Part shown: positions 37,432 to 48,947 of the stretch, in pieces
How positions within the stretch are numbered: the stretch's first letter is position 1
How the letters are laid out: the number at the start of each line of letters is the position of its first letter
From: Antilocapra americana
Lineage: Eukaryota > Chordata > Mammalia > Artiodactyla > Antilocapridae
Reading direction: 5' to 3'
Assembly (NCBI GenBank): GCA_007570785.1
Contig: ML660201.1
Span: 46,118,949-46,182,948 of the forward strand
Length of the DNA: 64,000 nucleotides
Program-made: the position numbers and the translations under genes
The notes under the pieces: model-generated
What the model saw: only the letters and a program-made list of their open reading frames with translations
What the model was told of the DNA's origin: nothing
Databases searched by the model: none

Positions 37432-38987
37432 CGGGTAGAGGGGTGGACAGCCTGCCTCAGGGAAGGATGGTTGGCTCCTGCGAGCTGAGAACTGGATGGA
37501 AAGGCTGCGGGGTAGGGGGGGGACATGATGGAAAAATTATTAACAGCACCCCACTCTCCATCTAGCTCCTCCAACACCCCCCTCCAGCAGGCCAGAGCTC
37601 CTTCCTGACTCCTTGGCTTCCCCCTCCCCCAACACCCTATGGACCAGGAAGCAGAGACACCCCAGCAAAGCTGGTGTTGAAAACCCCTCTTTCCTGGTTA
37701 GAGTTTCCCAGTCAAGGTCACCTGGGCTTGGCTCCATCTTCCCCCTCAAGGTGTGCCTAGAGCAGCAGGGGGCTGAGGCTGGGTTCCCTCGTCTCCCCAA
37801 CCCCCGCATTTGTGGGCCTGGCTCCTTCAGAACTGAGGGGCAGCAGCAGGGCGAGGCAAGCCTGGTGTCCTCACCTTCCAGGACACCTTACCCCAAGGGT
37901 CTGGGCACACTCCCTGTGCAGCCTGGGAAAAGGCTCCATCTCCATCCAACCCCCTGGACTGGCATGAGCCTAACCAACCTCTGGGTGCAGTTTCTCTATC
38001 TCTGCAATTAGAACAGGGGCTTCTGGGAGACAATCTAGATGAATTGAGGAGGATAAGAACCCCCAATCTCCAGAGAGACACATTAGCGCTTTAGGTTCAC
38101 ACCCCTCCTCCCCTAGGTGTTCATGGGCTGGTGTTCCTAACACAGTTATCTCAAGAATCAGAAGTTATTTATCCAGGCAGGCCTGCAGCCCTAGCTCCAG
38201 CTGAGCCCTCCTGCCAGCCCTGCCTCATTCCTGGGCCACCTTGACCCTCTCTGGTCCAACCTGCTCTAGGCAAGTCCACCAAGCTCCTACTGTCCCCTGC
38301 CCACTCCACCACTTGGGCCCCAGCCTGACCAGATTGGGTGGTGGGGGGGCTTGACTGCAGGCTCTCCCAGCTCACTTACTACCCACATACAGCAGGGCCC
38401 CTAATCCAAGCAAAAGGCCCTGCTGGAAGGCAGACACGGACTAGCAGCCTGGGGTCAGGGGGCTGGCACAGGGCTGGGAAAAAAGCCTTGGGGCTGGCTA
38501 TCCTGCCCGGGCTGATGTTGGAGCCCCTCCACGAGGGGGCTGCCAGGGTAGTGCTTCCCTTACAGCGGACGATCCCCAGATTCCAGCACTGAGGCAGGGC
38601 AGGGGTACCTACTGGGGAAGGGAGCTGCCTGAGGCGTTAGGGGAGAGCTCAGTCAGGGGAAGGGGCATCAGGCCTCCAGCTACAGTAACAAGGAGGCTTA
38701 TGGGAGCACCCACCCACCCAGAACCTTTCGGAGAAAAAGTTGCTTTGCACACTGGTGACCCCGCAGGCCACATCCTTCGCACATCTCCACGTCGCTTCGA
38801 TGTTGAGGGTCCGGACAGGTACAGCGCCCACTCTAGCCCTGTCGTCCTCGCGTCCGCGGGAAGCCCCCTGCCTCTCCGAGCCCCGCGCCCCAGACACTTC
38901 CGCAGAGTTGCAGTGCCGCGGGTCCCAGAGGGATCACGGGGTGGCCCGGCCGCTTGCCCGCTCCCTCCCGGTTCCCGCCGCACTCAC

Positions 38988-39510
38988 CTCTTCCACGGCG
39001 GCGGGACCTGGGCTCCCGAGTGGCGGCGGCGGCAGCAGAGCGGCTCCCGGTTGGGCCGGTCCGCGCTAGCGGCCCCCCGGGGCCATGGCCCTGCCCGCGC
39101 CCTCTCGCCGCTGTGCCTGAGCCGGGGTCGGCGCCGCGGCCCCGGCTTAACGGGGTCTGCTGGCTTCGGGCGCGTCAGCAGTCGAGGCCCCGGACCCCAT
39201 CCCGGGCCATGGGAAGGCTCAGGGGCGCTTGGGGCCGCCTCCCCCCGGGTGGGCTGCGGGCGCCCCCTGGCCGGCGCGCCGAGGGCGCATTCCCCGGCGC
39301 TGGGCGCGGGCGACAGCGCGCGCTCGGCTTCGGGGCGCTGCGCTCGGCTTGGCCCACAGGCACTGTGCTCGCCTGGTCTAAGGACTGGGGCTGGGCGGCC
39401 GCGCTGGGTTGCGCTCGGGGCTCACCGGGCCGCGGCCGTTCGCTCTCTGGCTCGCTCGCTCTGGTCTCGCGGCCGCCGGCGGGACAGGGCGCTTGGAGCC
39501 GCGCGGGGAG
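38988..39510 (-). other. SEMA3F: SEMA3F noncoding first exon (upstream end estimated)
   Basis: The donor GTGAGTG at 38987 follows CCGTGGAAGAG on the minus strand and fits the acceptor before the ATG exon. The transcription start is not determinable from sequence; I place it below the CCAAT box at 39519. Confidence 0.6.
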
Positions 39511-39514
39511 CGCC

Positions 39515-39625
39515 GGCAATTGGCCGCCCGTGGGCGACATTTGCATAGCGCGGCCCCGCCCCGCCCGCCCCGCCCGGCCCCACCCCCAGGGCGGGACCCG
39601 CCCGGCCGCCGTCCCGCCCCCGCTC
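39515..39625 (-). promoter_or_regulatory. SEMA3F: SEMA3F core promoter candidate
   Basis: Read along the minus strand, a cluster of GC boxes (CCGCCC on plus, 39557-39618) is followed by a perfect octamer ATGCAAAT (39539-39546) and an inverted-or-direct CCAAT motif (39519-39523). There is no TATA box, as is usual for CpG-island promoters. Factor binding is inferred. Confidence 0.6.
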
Positions 39626-39860
39626 CACCTGTCCGCAGGGTGGGCTCGGTGCTCCCAGGCGGTGGGGCAGCCCGCGCCCGGTAAGGCTAACCTGCACCCC
39701 GCGCCCCCGCCCTGGCTTCGCAGGCGGCGCCCCCGCCCCGCCCCGGCTTTGTCTCTCCGTGGATACACCGCGCACACCGCGCCTGGTGTTTACCCGGGCA
39801 CTCAACTCCCTGGCGGGAAGGGCAGGCGCGCCAGAGAGCAAGAGGCTGCGCTCACCTGCG

Positions 39861-40444
39861 CACCCCCTGCCGTGTCCGTCTTTCCCACTCGCTGCCCGCC
39901 ACGCCTGGCCTCGCGTGAGCCCCGCAGCTCAGGACCCAGGACTGCCCTGGCCGCTCAGCAGGTGGCACTGCAGCCCCTGGGACGGCTGACACTGCTGGAC
40001 CTGTCCTCCGCCTCCATCCCAGGCCAGGTCAGCCTTACAGCTCCATCCAGCAGCTCTAGGGCTCCCTGCGATCTCCCCAGCAGCCAGCCCTATTTCAACC
40101 CAGTAGCCCCACGGACCCACCCCTTATACTTCCACATCCCAGAGAAGCCAGACAGGGGTTCCTCAAAGGGGCATTTGCTTTCAAATGGATTCCTGATGAC
40201 CTGAGGGCCCTGCAACGGAGCTGCATGCCCATCCTGATCCCAGGAAGGGACCTTCCACCCAACCTAATGCAATGGCCAAGGCCATGGCCTCACCAGCCAG
40301 GACCAGAGTCTCAGCCCTACCCCATGCACTTTGCCAAGGCCCCAAAGTGACCAAAGGTCCCAAATGGGCCTCTTCTCCCTCTTCTCCTATTCCATCTCCT
40401 TCCTCCTCTTCTCTCTTTTCTATTCTTTCCTTTCCCCCATCCTT
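39861..40444. other. SEMA3F 5' flank, unique sequence
   Basis: Nothing recognised beyond a pyrimidine-rich stretch at about 40,370-40,440 that leads into a SINE. A divergent noncoding transcript could begin here by analogy with human SEMA3F-AS1, but nothing in the sequence proves it. Confidence 0.4.
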
Positions 40445-40669
40445 GTGTGTGTTTAGTCCTGTCTCACTCTTTGTGACCCCATGGATTATAGCCCATAGCC
40501 TGCCAGGTTCCTCTGTCCATGAGATTCTCCAAGCAAGAATACTGGAGTAGGTTGCCTTTCCCTTCTCCAGGAGATCTTCCTGACCCAGGGATCGAACCCA
40601 GGTCTCCCTGAGCTGGGGAGGTCTCCCACATTGCAGGCAGATTCTTCATCTGAGCCACCAGGGAAGCCG
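40445..40669 (-). mobile_element. Bov-tA SINE
   Basis: Reverse copy from TGTGTTTAGTCCTGTCTCAC to GAGCCACCAGGGAAGCC, with the AGAATACTGGAGTAGGTTGC core. It is near full length and sits in a pyrimidine-rich target. Confidence 0.95.
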
Positions 40670-41559
40670 TTTTCCCCTCCTTCCTTTCCTCCTATTTTTC
40701 CTTGTTGCTGGCTTCCTCCTCTCCTTTCTCCTCCTGGCTAACCCCTAACCCAAGACGTCTCTCACTCTGACCTACCGGCTGGTTGACTGCAAATGTAGGT
40801 TGTTAGGGATGTTAGGGATCCTGCTGAGGGTCTCCTGACTCGGACTTAGACTTGGAGTGCTGGCCCGCATGCTCCAAGCAGAGGCTGGCCAGGGGATGTG
40901 AGCAAACACCAGCCTGCAGATACGGTGACTGCAGCGACAGCGCCGGTGCGTCTCTCACCGCCATGGCTCATTTAAAAACACTGTGTCAATCATTCCTACT
41001 CATTTCCCCCTTCTCTGTATGAGGGTCACCCTTGAGGTCACTGCCACTGCACCACCATCACCAGCGCAGCCTACGCCACCATCACTGCCGAGGGTTTCCA
41101 AAGCCATCACTTCCACCACCATCCCGGAGCTCCCTGGCCACCTCTGTCACCACTACCAGCATGATCATTATCCCGATCATTAAAGCAGAACTGTGGGGAC
41201 TTGGCAAAGATGACTCCAGGGTGCTGGGTTGGGAGGGAAAGAGACTCAGCTGACTTGTTCGTGGAGCACCTCTCAGATACACACACAGGCCTCTTAGCAC
41301 ACGGAGGCCTTCGGCGGCAGTGGGGTGGGAGGAAGGGGACAGTGGAAGAGAAGTTAGAGATGGGCTTGGCTACACATAATGGAATGATGCCAGTTCTCTT
41401 GCAATCACTGTGAGAAGGCTGACTAATCAATAGAAATCAAAGCAATTATAGTTGCAGCAGGGAATCCACACTGCACCCTTGTCCTGTTGCGTGTAGTGCT
41501 GGAATGAGCGCTTTGTATCACTATATATGTTATTTTATACATGATATGTATTATTGAGA
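40670..41559. other. Intergenic, nothing recognised
   Basis: Contains a CAC/CAT-rich patch at 41,036-41,165 (CCACCATCAC words) that looks like a degenerate trinucleotide repeat. Otherwise unclassified. Confidence 0.5.
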
Positions 41560-41659
41560 GGAACATTGTAGAGCCTGTGGTGATTTTGTTTCTAATTTCA
41601 GGGGTCAAAGACCCCTTGAAACCAGCCTGATGCCCGACCAGGAGGCCCTGCCTGCCATT

Positions 41660-41940
41660 CACAATCCCACTGAGAAGCAAGTCCTGCTGTCCCCATTGTA
41701 CAGCTGAGGAAGAAGAGACTGGGCGAAGCAGAGTGAGGCCTGTAACCACCAGCTGTGGTGTGGGAAAGGCTGCATGTTCTGGAGCTATGGGAAGGCTCCA
41801 GGAGGGAAGGGCCAGGCCACGGGGCCCACATGGAGCCAAGGGCCTGCAGACCAGTGCTGGGGGGTTGCCAGTGAGTGCTAGAGCCACACGTGCCCCTTAG
41901 GGGGTTCAATAAATCTTTATTGAATGAATAAGAGGGCAAA
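41660..41940 (+). mobile_element. MIR/L2-type old repeat
   Basis: Has CCCCATTGTACAGCTGAGGA and ends with TTCAATAAATCTTTATTGAA and TGAATAAG, the usual 3' phrases of MIR and L2 elements. Confidence 0.7.
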
Positions 41941-43220
41941 TCCCTGTAACACCAGATCCAAGAGGGAATGGGAGCCAACTCCTTGCCTGCTACCCACCTC
42001 CTCTGGACTGGCTGCCCCCACCCGACACTCTCACTGCCACCACGAGTCATTCTGTCTTTCTGTCTCAGTGCCACTTAGCTGTGCCAGCTCCACCTGAGAG
42101 CCACCCAGGATGCCCCATGGGGCCACCTGAACAGAGGCCTGGCCAGCCTGAACTCTGCCTGGCCTCTGTCCCTCCTTCCTCTGTGGACACTCAGATCCCA
42201 GGCATGCTCAGTCTCCATGGCCCATGCTAGTGCCAGTCTGGACATGCAAGGTGGTAGGAAGTTCAGAGATGGTTAAGCCAGTTCTGGTTCCCCACCTTGA
42301 CCAGGCCTCCGGGGTTCCTATCCTGAAGCATCACCCTCTCCCTTCCTACATGAGGACAGGCCCTTGGGGTGATATCCTGGCTGTGCAGCCTTGGGCTCAG
42401 CTTCCCAGAGCTCCTGAGGTCCCACAGAGCCCAACAGTGCAGGGTTACAATTGGGAAAGAATTGGCCCTCTTTGTCCCAGTCGCCACCCACGGGGATAGT
42501 GCTAGTAACAGGCAAGAGAGCTTTGAAGGTCTCCCCCAGACACCCCCAGCCTTCAGCCTGGTCCAGACTTTGTTTCTGGCAGTGCTCATGCCTGTTTGGT
42601 TTCCTTCTGGCTCTTCCAGGCTGTGCTGTTGGGGGCTGAAGTGCAGCCCTGGGCCTCCTGCTGTCTAACCTCTGTCTGTCTACATATACTATTTGCCTCT
42701 ATCTGGCCTCCACTGGGGGTAAACTTGAGAGAAAACCTGCCCTCTTGGTCTCTGCATCTGGAAGGCTGGACAAGGCAGGCCTGGGCCTCCAGGACCGGCT
42801 GTGCCCCCTCCACGAAGGTGGCCCACTAAACCAGCACTCTCTCCTTTGACTGGGTCTCCGGGGAACCTGTTTCCCGGGCCTAGCCGGCTGAGCAAGCCTT
42901 GGCCCGCCCAGCCTTAGTGTTGCTGGCTCAGGTTTCCCCACTTTCTGGTTTTCTCATCTCCTCTGCCCCAGGCGCTGCCTGCTTTCTGGCCCAGCCCCCA
43001 CCCGCCCGGAACTGGATCCCAGAGAGGAGGAGTGATGGAAAGGGGGCCCCCAGGAGGGGATGCAAGGCCGTGCTTGCTGCACCAGGAGGGGGGCGGGCAG
43101 TGAGGAGTCACCCACGCCCGGCTCAGCCTTCTCCTGCCCAGCCTGCCCCAGGGGCTGGCTCAGAGCCGATCAAAAGCTGGAACTGGCCCACCTCCCTGGC
43201 TGCTCCTCAAAGCTGCCTCT
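41941..43220. other. Intergenic, nothing recognised
   Basis: Unclassified GC-moderate sequence without coding potential. Confidence 0.5.
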
Positions 43221-43565
43221 AGGCCTTTTTTGCTGTTGTCCCCTCTGCTAGGAATGCTCTTCCCGACTTCAGTATCAGTGTAAGCCCTGTGTTTCCTCTA
43301 GTCCAGAGCCTGTGGCCACCTCCATCACCCTCCACACACTATCCCCTTCTGTACAAGGGGCCAGGCTCCCTTCTTGAGGCAGCTTCCACTCCCCTTCCAC
43401 TCTGGAGCCCCGCAGGCCTCCCAAGCCTCTTTGAAGAGTTCGGCCCTCTCTGTCATCTCTGGGTCTTCCACATGCTGATCCCCTGTGCTGAAATGCCTTT
43501 CCTATTTCCTCCTAGATCCTGTAGGCCTCTGGGAAGACATGACCTCCCAGGAAGCCAGTCCTAAT
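43221..43565 (+). mobile_element. L2-type LINE fragments
   Basis: TGCTAGGAATGCTCTTCCCG at 43247-43266 and CTGTGCTGAAATGCCTTTCC at 43483-43502 both match the L2 3' phrase around GGAATGCTCTTCC; the motif occurs twice, so this is two fragments or a local duplication. Confidence 0.6.
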
Positions 43566-44284
43566 GTTTGGGTCAGAAGCTTCTTTAGGCCCTAGGGGTC
43601 CTGAAAGCCTATCCAGAGACCGAGACACCCAGGTCTCTCTGCATTCTCCTGGCTGGGCCTTATCAGCCGCTGCTTCTCCTGTGCATTCACAGTGAACAAA
43701 AGAGGGAGTCATGGGATCTGAACTGCCCATACTCATCTCATCCCATGTTTGTATTACTCTGTGTGTGTGTGTTTGTATAATGAGGGAGGTGGGGGGTCGG
43801 GTGGGCCTAAGCTTGGCTTGCTGCCAAGTGACCCATGACCATCAGCCAGCCTGAGCATATCCTGTTTAGACAGAGGCCAGACAGCCATCCCTTACCTACT
43901 CAGGCCTGCCCAGCCCTTGCTGGGGAGCCCAGGTCCTAGGCCTAGAGCTCAATCCTTATCTGCTCCAGAAAAGAATCTTTACTAAGAACTGAGATGGGAA
44001 TTCTCCATCTCCCCCTGCCCCTGTGGCGCAGGCCTTTTTTCTGGGTGCCTGGGCCCAAGGTTATTTATGGTTGGGCAGCCCCAACCATGGGGTAGGGATG
44101 GGGGGGTGCAGAGTCTGGCTGAAAAGACCTTGGATCTGGAGCCACTCCTTGGTTTTGCTCAGCTCAGTTGAGGCAGCTGTTCCATCCTTCCAGCTGCTCA
44201 GGCCAAAAACTCTTTAATCAGCCTGGACTTTCAAATCTCCATCTAGACCTTTCAACTTCACCTTTAAAATATACAAAATGTCAG
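43566..44284. other. Intergenic, nothing recognised
   Basis: Holds a short TG run at 43,759-43,772. No gene seen. Confidence 0.5.
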
Positions 44285-45415
44285 GTGATCACTCTCTACC
44301 TTCTCCCTGGCCGCCAGCTCTGCAGCCACCATCTCTGTGGCCAATCTGGTCTCTCGCCTGACAGGGACAGGAGCTTCCTTACTAGGCTCCCAGCTTCTGC
44401 TCTTGCCTCCTGCTAACCAGCCAGGATTCGGAGAAGCTCTGTTAAAACGGAAGCCAAGGCATGCCTCTCTTTTGCCCAAAGTTCTCAATGGCTCCTACTT
44501 CCTTGAGAATCAAAGCCAAGTCCTTGCAATGACTGTCTCCCCAGCCCCCCTCCTCATCTCTGACTCACGTCCTCCTGCTCTTGGCTACAGCCACCTCTCT
44601 CTCTTCCTCTCACAACAGGCACACTTCAATGACTGTTCCCTTAACCAACAAAGGTCTGTCTAATCAGAGCTATGGCTTTTCCAGTAGTCATGTATGAATG
44701 TGAGAGTTCGACTATAAAGAAAGCTGAGTGCTGAAGAATTGATGGCTTTGAACTGTGGTGTTGGAGAAGACTCTTCAGAGTCCCTTGGACTGCAAGGAGA
44801 TCCAACCAGTCCATCCTAAAGGAAATCAGTCTTGAATATTCACTGGAAGGACTGATGCTAAAGCTGAAACTCCAATACTTTGTCCACCTGATGCAGAGAA
44901 CCAACTCACTGGAAAAGACCTGATGCTGGGAAAGATTGAAGATGAGAGGAGAAGGGGACAACAGAAAATGAGATGGTTGGATGGCATCACCGATGCTATG
45001 GACATAAGTTTGAGTAAACTCTGGGAGCTGGTGATGGACAGGGGAAGACTGGCATGCTGCAGTCCATGGGGTTGCAAAGAGTCAGACACGACTGAGAGAC
45101 TGAACTGACTTAGCCTGGATGATCTTCCTGCAGGCATCCCCCAAATTCTCCCTTACCTCCTTCAGATTTTTGCTCAGATAGTCCCTGTCACGAGTAGTAT
45201 CTGTCACCACCACCCCAATGCGCTTGACTTTCCCTTTCCTTCCTCTCTTTTTCTCCTCCTTTACTTTTCTTTTTTTTGCTTATTGTTTATTGTCTATTTC
45301 TCTACCCTTGGTAGACTATCAGCATCAAGAGGGCAGGAATTGTTCTATTTGCTTTTTCCCCAGCACCCAGAATGGAGACTGGTATATAGCATCCTCACTG
45401 AATGAGAGAAGGGCT
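44285..45415 (+). mobile_element. L2 LINE 3' region, split by a BovB insertion
   Basis: Left part to about 44,645 shows L2 phrases (GTTCTCAATGGCTCCTACTT, CAAAGCCAAGTCCTTGCAAT). Right part from about 45,120 continues with CTTACCTCCTTCAGATTTTT, ATCAAGAGGGCAGGAATTGT and CCCCAGCACCCAGAATGGAG. The two halves are collinear and separated only by BovB. Confidence 0.78.
44646..45112 (+). mobile_element. BovB (RTE) LINE, 3' fragment
   Basis: Begins ACAAAGGTCTGTCTAATCAG and ends AGACTGAACTGAC. The terminal reading frame at 44,923-45,108 shows [20 protein letters not shown], the BovB C-terminal signature, followed by the tail shared with Bov-tA SINEs. About 0.47 kb of a 3-kb element, so it is inactive. 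BovB is the best evidence that this is a ruminant. Confidence 0.95.
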
Positions 45416-48036
45416 CTGCCCGGGGCCCCTCTGCACTCTGATCAGAGGCTGGGAGCTGCTTCCTACCCTGATCTTTGGGTCTCTGCTCCCACTCTGAGGA
45501 CAGAGCAGGAACGGGTGCCCATGTGCTGTTTCCTCCTCTACAAAGAGCGGGCCTGAGGAGAGAGTGTCTCCAGCTACCGCCCCAGAGACTCAAGGTCAAT
45601 TTTGCCTTGACTTCAAAGGCAGGGAAAATCTACTTGTGAGCCCCCCTGCCCAGGGGCAGGCATAGTCCTTCAGGCAGAGGTGTGTCTCAGAGCTAGGGGA
45701 GACCTGGGCAGGCCCCCAACCAAGCTAAGTGCGTCGGGCTCTGATCTTGTGGGGTTTCTGGCTGCCTCCCAGGCCCACATCTGCTGCACACACCCCTTCC
45801 ATGTGTCTGTGTGGCCACAGTCCTGGGGGAGGGGGGCCCAGGGAGGGTCCTGCAGCCAGGCCTGCAAGCTGAGATCTGGACTTACTTAGTTCCAAATGAC
45901 TGGGGAATGTCCCTTCCGTGACAGCCGCGGCATGGCCTCCCCTGGTCCCTTGTTGCCAGCAGGGAAATGGGGCCCAGATAAGGCAACCCCCTGAAAGGGG
46001 AGGTGCTGGTGGACAGACCCTGGGCACCCTGCCATCCTGGTCCTCCTCCCTTAGCCTGGATTTAGGCCTTCCCTGAGGAAGGGCTACAATACAAGGCTGC
46101 TGCCCTTACCCTCAGACCAGAGATCTAAGGCCAGAACATCCCATCTGGGTCTCCATCCCCCGGGAGCCAGGAAATGGAGGATCTTGGCCAGCACCATTGC
46201 CTATTCTGGGCTGTAAGGCATCTGGGCACAGCAGCATTGGGACTGGCCAAGGAGGAAGGCTCCATGCAGAGAATATGCCCCTTACAGCTCATGGCCTCGT
46301 GCCTTAGAGGAGTGTTGGGTAGCAGGGCGGATGCCAGGCAGTGGGGAACTGGGCCTGCCCCAGCCAACCTAGTGCCTGCTAAGCACTCCATCCAGAATGA
46401 TGAACCGCCCTGCTCCGTGTGTGGTTGGCAGGGCAGTGAGGCCAAGTCTACACTCCCTACCCTAGGACAGGGTGCCATCCCGTCCTGTGAGGGTTTCATT
46501 TCCGAACATAAATGGGTGGAGTGGACCCCTTGGCCTTACCTGGCCTCTGAACCTGCATCCAGGAATCGGGGGCTCCACTTGTGCTGTCTGTGGAGTCTTA
46601 GGAAGGATGAGGGCCTCTGGCTCACGTTGGTCAGAACATCACTGTGCACCCATTTCACAGAAGAGAATACTGAGTCCTTGAGGAGCAGGAGGCTGGGCAA
46701 CCTTGTCTGGGGATTCCAGACTAGGGTACCCTTGAATATTGGGGTGTAGCCTCTGATTGAAGAAAGACTAGGACTGGCCTGAGGATAATGAGGGCAGTAG
46801 TCTGATTTAAGATTTTAAAGGATTTCCCTGGCTTTTGAGGGGCCAGAAAGGAAGCTATGAGCATCAAGAGAGAGGAGAGGGACCTGGCTAGATTACTAGG
46901 GGCGCTGCTGGGTGTGCTCAACTCAGCCAGAGTCCCCTCACTTTTCCCTTTTGTGTATGAGATCTGACCCATACTTTTGGAATGGGGAAAGCGACTTCCT
47001 TCCTAGCCTCATACACCCTCCACATGCCGCCTGGCTGGCCGGCCTCTCTGCCCCACTCCCCTGAGAAAGTGGTTTAAGCTTTAATCCGAGGACAAGTTTC
47101 TGCAAAGCTCATGTTTGCCCTCGGAAGGAGCAGGGACCAACCTAGATGGAGGGATAAGGTGCGAGGGGATTTGGAGGGAGGGAAGGGGCAGGGCCTGCCT
47201 AGGGAGAGATCAGAAATCCACACTCCACCCTCTGGCCTGCCTGCCTCCAGCACCTCCAGACTAACGTGCTGGGGCCATGTTCCTGCCACTTAGAGCGATG
47301 CATTCAGGTGTCCACAGCCTGCCTGAACACCTACTGTGTGCTACCTCTACATCAGTCACATCCACTCAGCTCACAGGGAAGGGTCTCGGCCCAAGTTGTA
47401 CTCTTCAGGCAGCAGTCCTGGTCAGGTCCTGACTCCCCAGGATGCTGGTCAGGGGCACAGAGGACATTTCCTCCTCAAAAGGAGGTTGCTGCTCTCTTCC
47501 CCCTTCCCAGTTGCTGGTCACCTCACAATGCCTGGGGGAAACCTGGGGCTCCCAGCCTGCCCAACCCCTTGTCCTCTCCTGAAGTACCCGCAATTCTTGT
47601 CCTCTGTCCATCCAGTTCCTCACTGCAGCCCTTCCACACCCCCCCCTGCAACCATGAGGCAGCCTTCTCCCCACTCCTCTCTGTGCACCCAGCCCCTGCC
47701 TACGGGAGAGGAGGCACACAGAGAGCTGGGTGGCTGGAACAAGGAAGAAATTCCGGCACACATTCTGCAGGTAGAGCCAGGTACATGGGTAGGGCTGGTC
47801 TGTAATTCCCAAATTCAAATACTGTCTCCCCCAAAAGGCCCCCCAACTTCCCCGCTAGTCACTGTCCCCTGAACTCTTAGGAGACAACCTCTCTACCTTG
47901 TGTCTTGGCTAGATGTCATATATTCATTCTGCAGGTTTCACGTGTGCCCTGCCCCAAATTCCATGAAATTCCAAAACCCAAAACTTGAATTTTCCACTCA
48001 TCTTCAACTATTCACATAGCACTTACATTATATTTG
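45416..48036. other. Intergenic, scattered old repeats
   Basis: MIR-like phrases near 46,640-46,700 (CCATTTCACAGAAGAGAATA) and 47,318-47,345 (AACACCTACTGTGTGCTACC). No credible coding sequence. Confidence 0.5.
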
Positions 48037-48240
48037 AACTTCCCTGGTGGCTCAGACAGTACAGAATCTGTCTACAACGCAGGAGACAGAGGTTCAGTCC
48101 CTGGGTTGGGAAGTTCCCCTGGAGAAGAAAATGGCCACCCATTCCAGTATTCTTGCCTGAAGAATCCCACGGACAGAGCAGCCTGGCAGTCTCTAGTCCA
48201 TGGGGTCACAAAGAGTCAGACACAACTGAGCCACTAACAG
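48037..48240 (+). mobile_element. Bov-tA SINE
   Basis: AACTTCCCTGGTGGCTCAGA head through AAGAGTCAGACACAACTGAG tail; near full length. Confidence 0.95.
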
Positions 48241-48348
48241 GACTACTACTGCCCTGTGCCAACTGCCAGGCCGTGGAGGCTAACGTCTCTCCTCTGAGCT
48301 GAGGGTGCAGAGCTGGTTCTGGGAGGATGGACAAAATGGATCAGACTG

Positions 48349-48612
48349 GGCTTCCCTGGTGGTACAGTGGATAAGAATCTGCCTGCCAGTGCAGGAGACT
48401 CAGGTTTGATCCCTGATCCTGGAAGATCTCACATGTCAAGGAGCAGCTAAGGCTATGAGCCAGAACTATTGAGCCTGTGCTCTGGAGCCTGTACTCTGCA
48501 ACAAGAAGCCACCATAATGAGAAGTCCACACACAGCAACTAGAGTAGCCCCAGCTTGCCACAACTAGAGAAAAGCCCACACAGCAACGAAGACCCAGCAC
48601 AGCCAAAAAGTG
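48349..48612 (+). mobile_element. tRNA-Glu SINE, long CHR-2/SINE2-like form
   Basis: Head GGGCTTCCCTGGTGGTACAG, middle GCTCTGGAGCCTGTACTCTG and AACAAGAAGCCACCATAATG, end AGACCCAGCACAGCCAAAAA. Flanked by TCAGACTG at 48341-48348 and 48615-48622. Confidence 0.9.
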
Positions 48613-48733
48613 GGTCAGACTGCCACTGAGCCCCTGCCCATTGGGTGAGTAAGCTCTAAATCCCAGCCTCCTTTGCTGATTCTCCACCCCATTGTGGGCT
48701 GAAGTTTTAACAAAATTGTCCCCAAGGAGTGGT

Positions 48734-48922
48734 GGTGGTGTTTTAGTCACTAAACCACTCCTGCGACCCCATGGACTGTAGCCTGCCAGTCTCCTCTGTC
48801 CATGGGATTTTCCAGGCAAAAATACTGGACTGGGTTGTCATTTCCTACTCCAGGAGATCTTCCCGACCCAGGGATCAAACCCGGATCTCCTGCATTGCAA
48901 GCAGAATCTTTACCTACTGAGC
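48734..48922 (-). mobile_element. Bov-tA SINE with perfect 25-bp target-site duplication
   Basis: Reverse Bov-tA from TTTTAGTCACTAAACCACTC to TTACCTACTGAGC. The 25-bp sequences at 48709-48733 and 48923-48947 are identical (beginning AACAAAATTGTCCCC), which marks both insertion boundaries exactly and implies a fairly recent insertion. Confidence 0.96.
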
Positions 48923-48947
48923 AACAAAATTGTCCCCAAGGAGTGGT

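Larger units (their letters stand above)
34976..38987 (-). other. SEMA3F: SEMA3F 5' UTR intron
   Basis: About 4.0 kb between the noncoding first exon and the ATG exon. It includes a purine-rich tract (36,960-37,290), a poly-G run at 37,419 and an AT microsatellite at 36,562. No gene or young transposon was seen. Confidence 0.7.
38755..39860. promoter_or_regulatory. SEMA3F: CpG island at the SEMA3F 5' end
   Basis: Dense CpG and GGGCGC, CCGCCC words over about 1.1 kb, unlike the CpG-poor flanks. It spans the noncoding first exon and the core promoter. It is the only large CpG island in the window. Confidence 0.92.

Noticed and set aside
38954..40204. 416-codon plus-strand open frame in the CpG island
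   Set aside because: GC-rich DNA has few stop codons. The translation is low-complexity (Pro, Arg, Gly, Ala-rich), has no domain, and overlaps the SEMA3F promoter and first exon on the other strand.
41908..41920. AATAAA on both strands (TTCAATAAATCTTTATTGAA)
   Set aside because: It is the typical 3' phrase of a MIR/L2 repeat and not a gene end.
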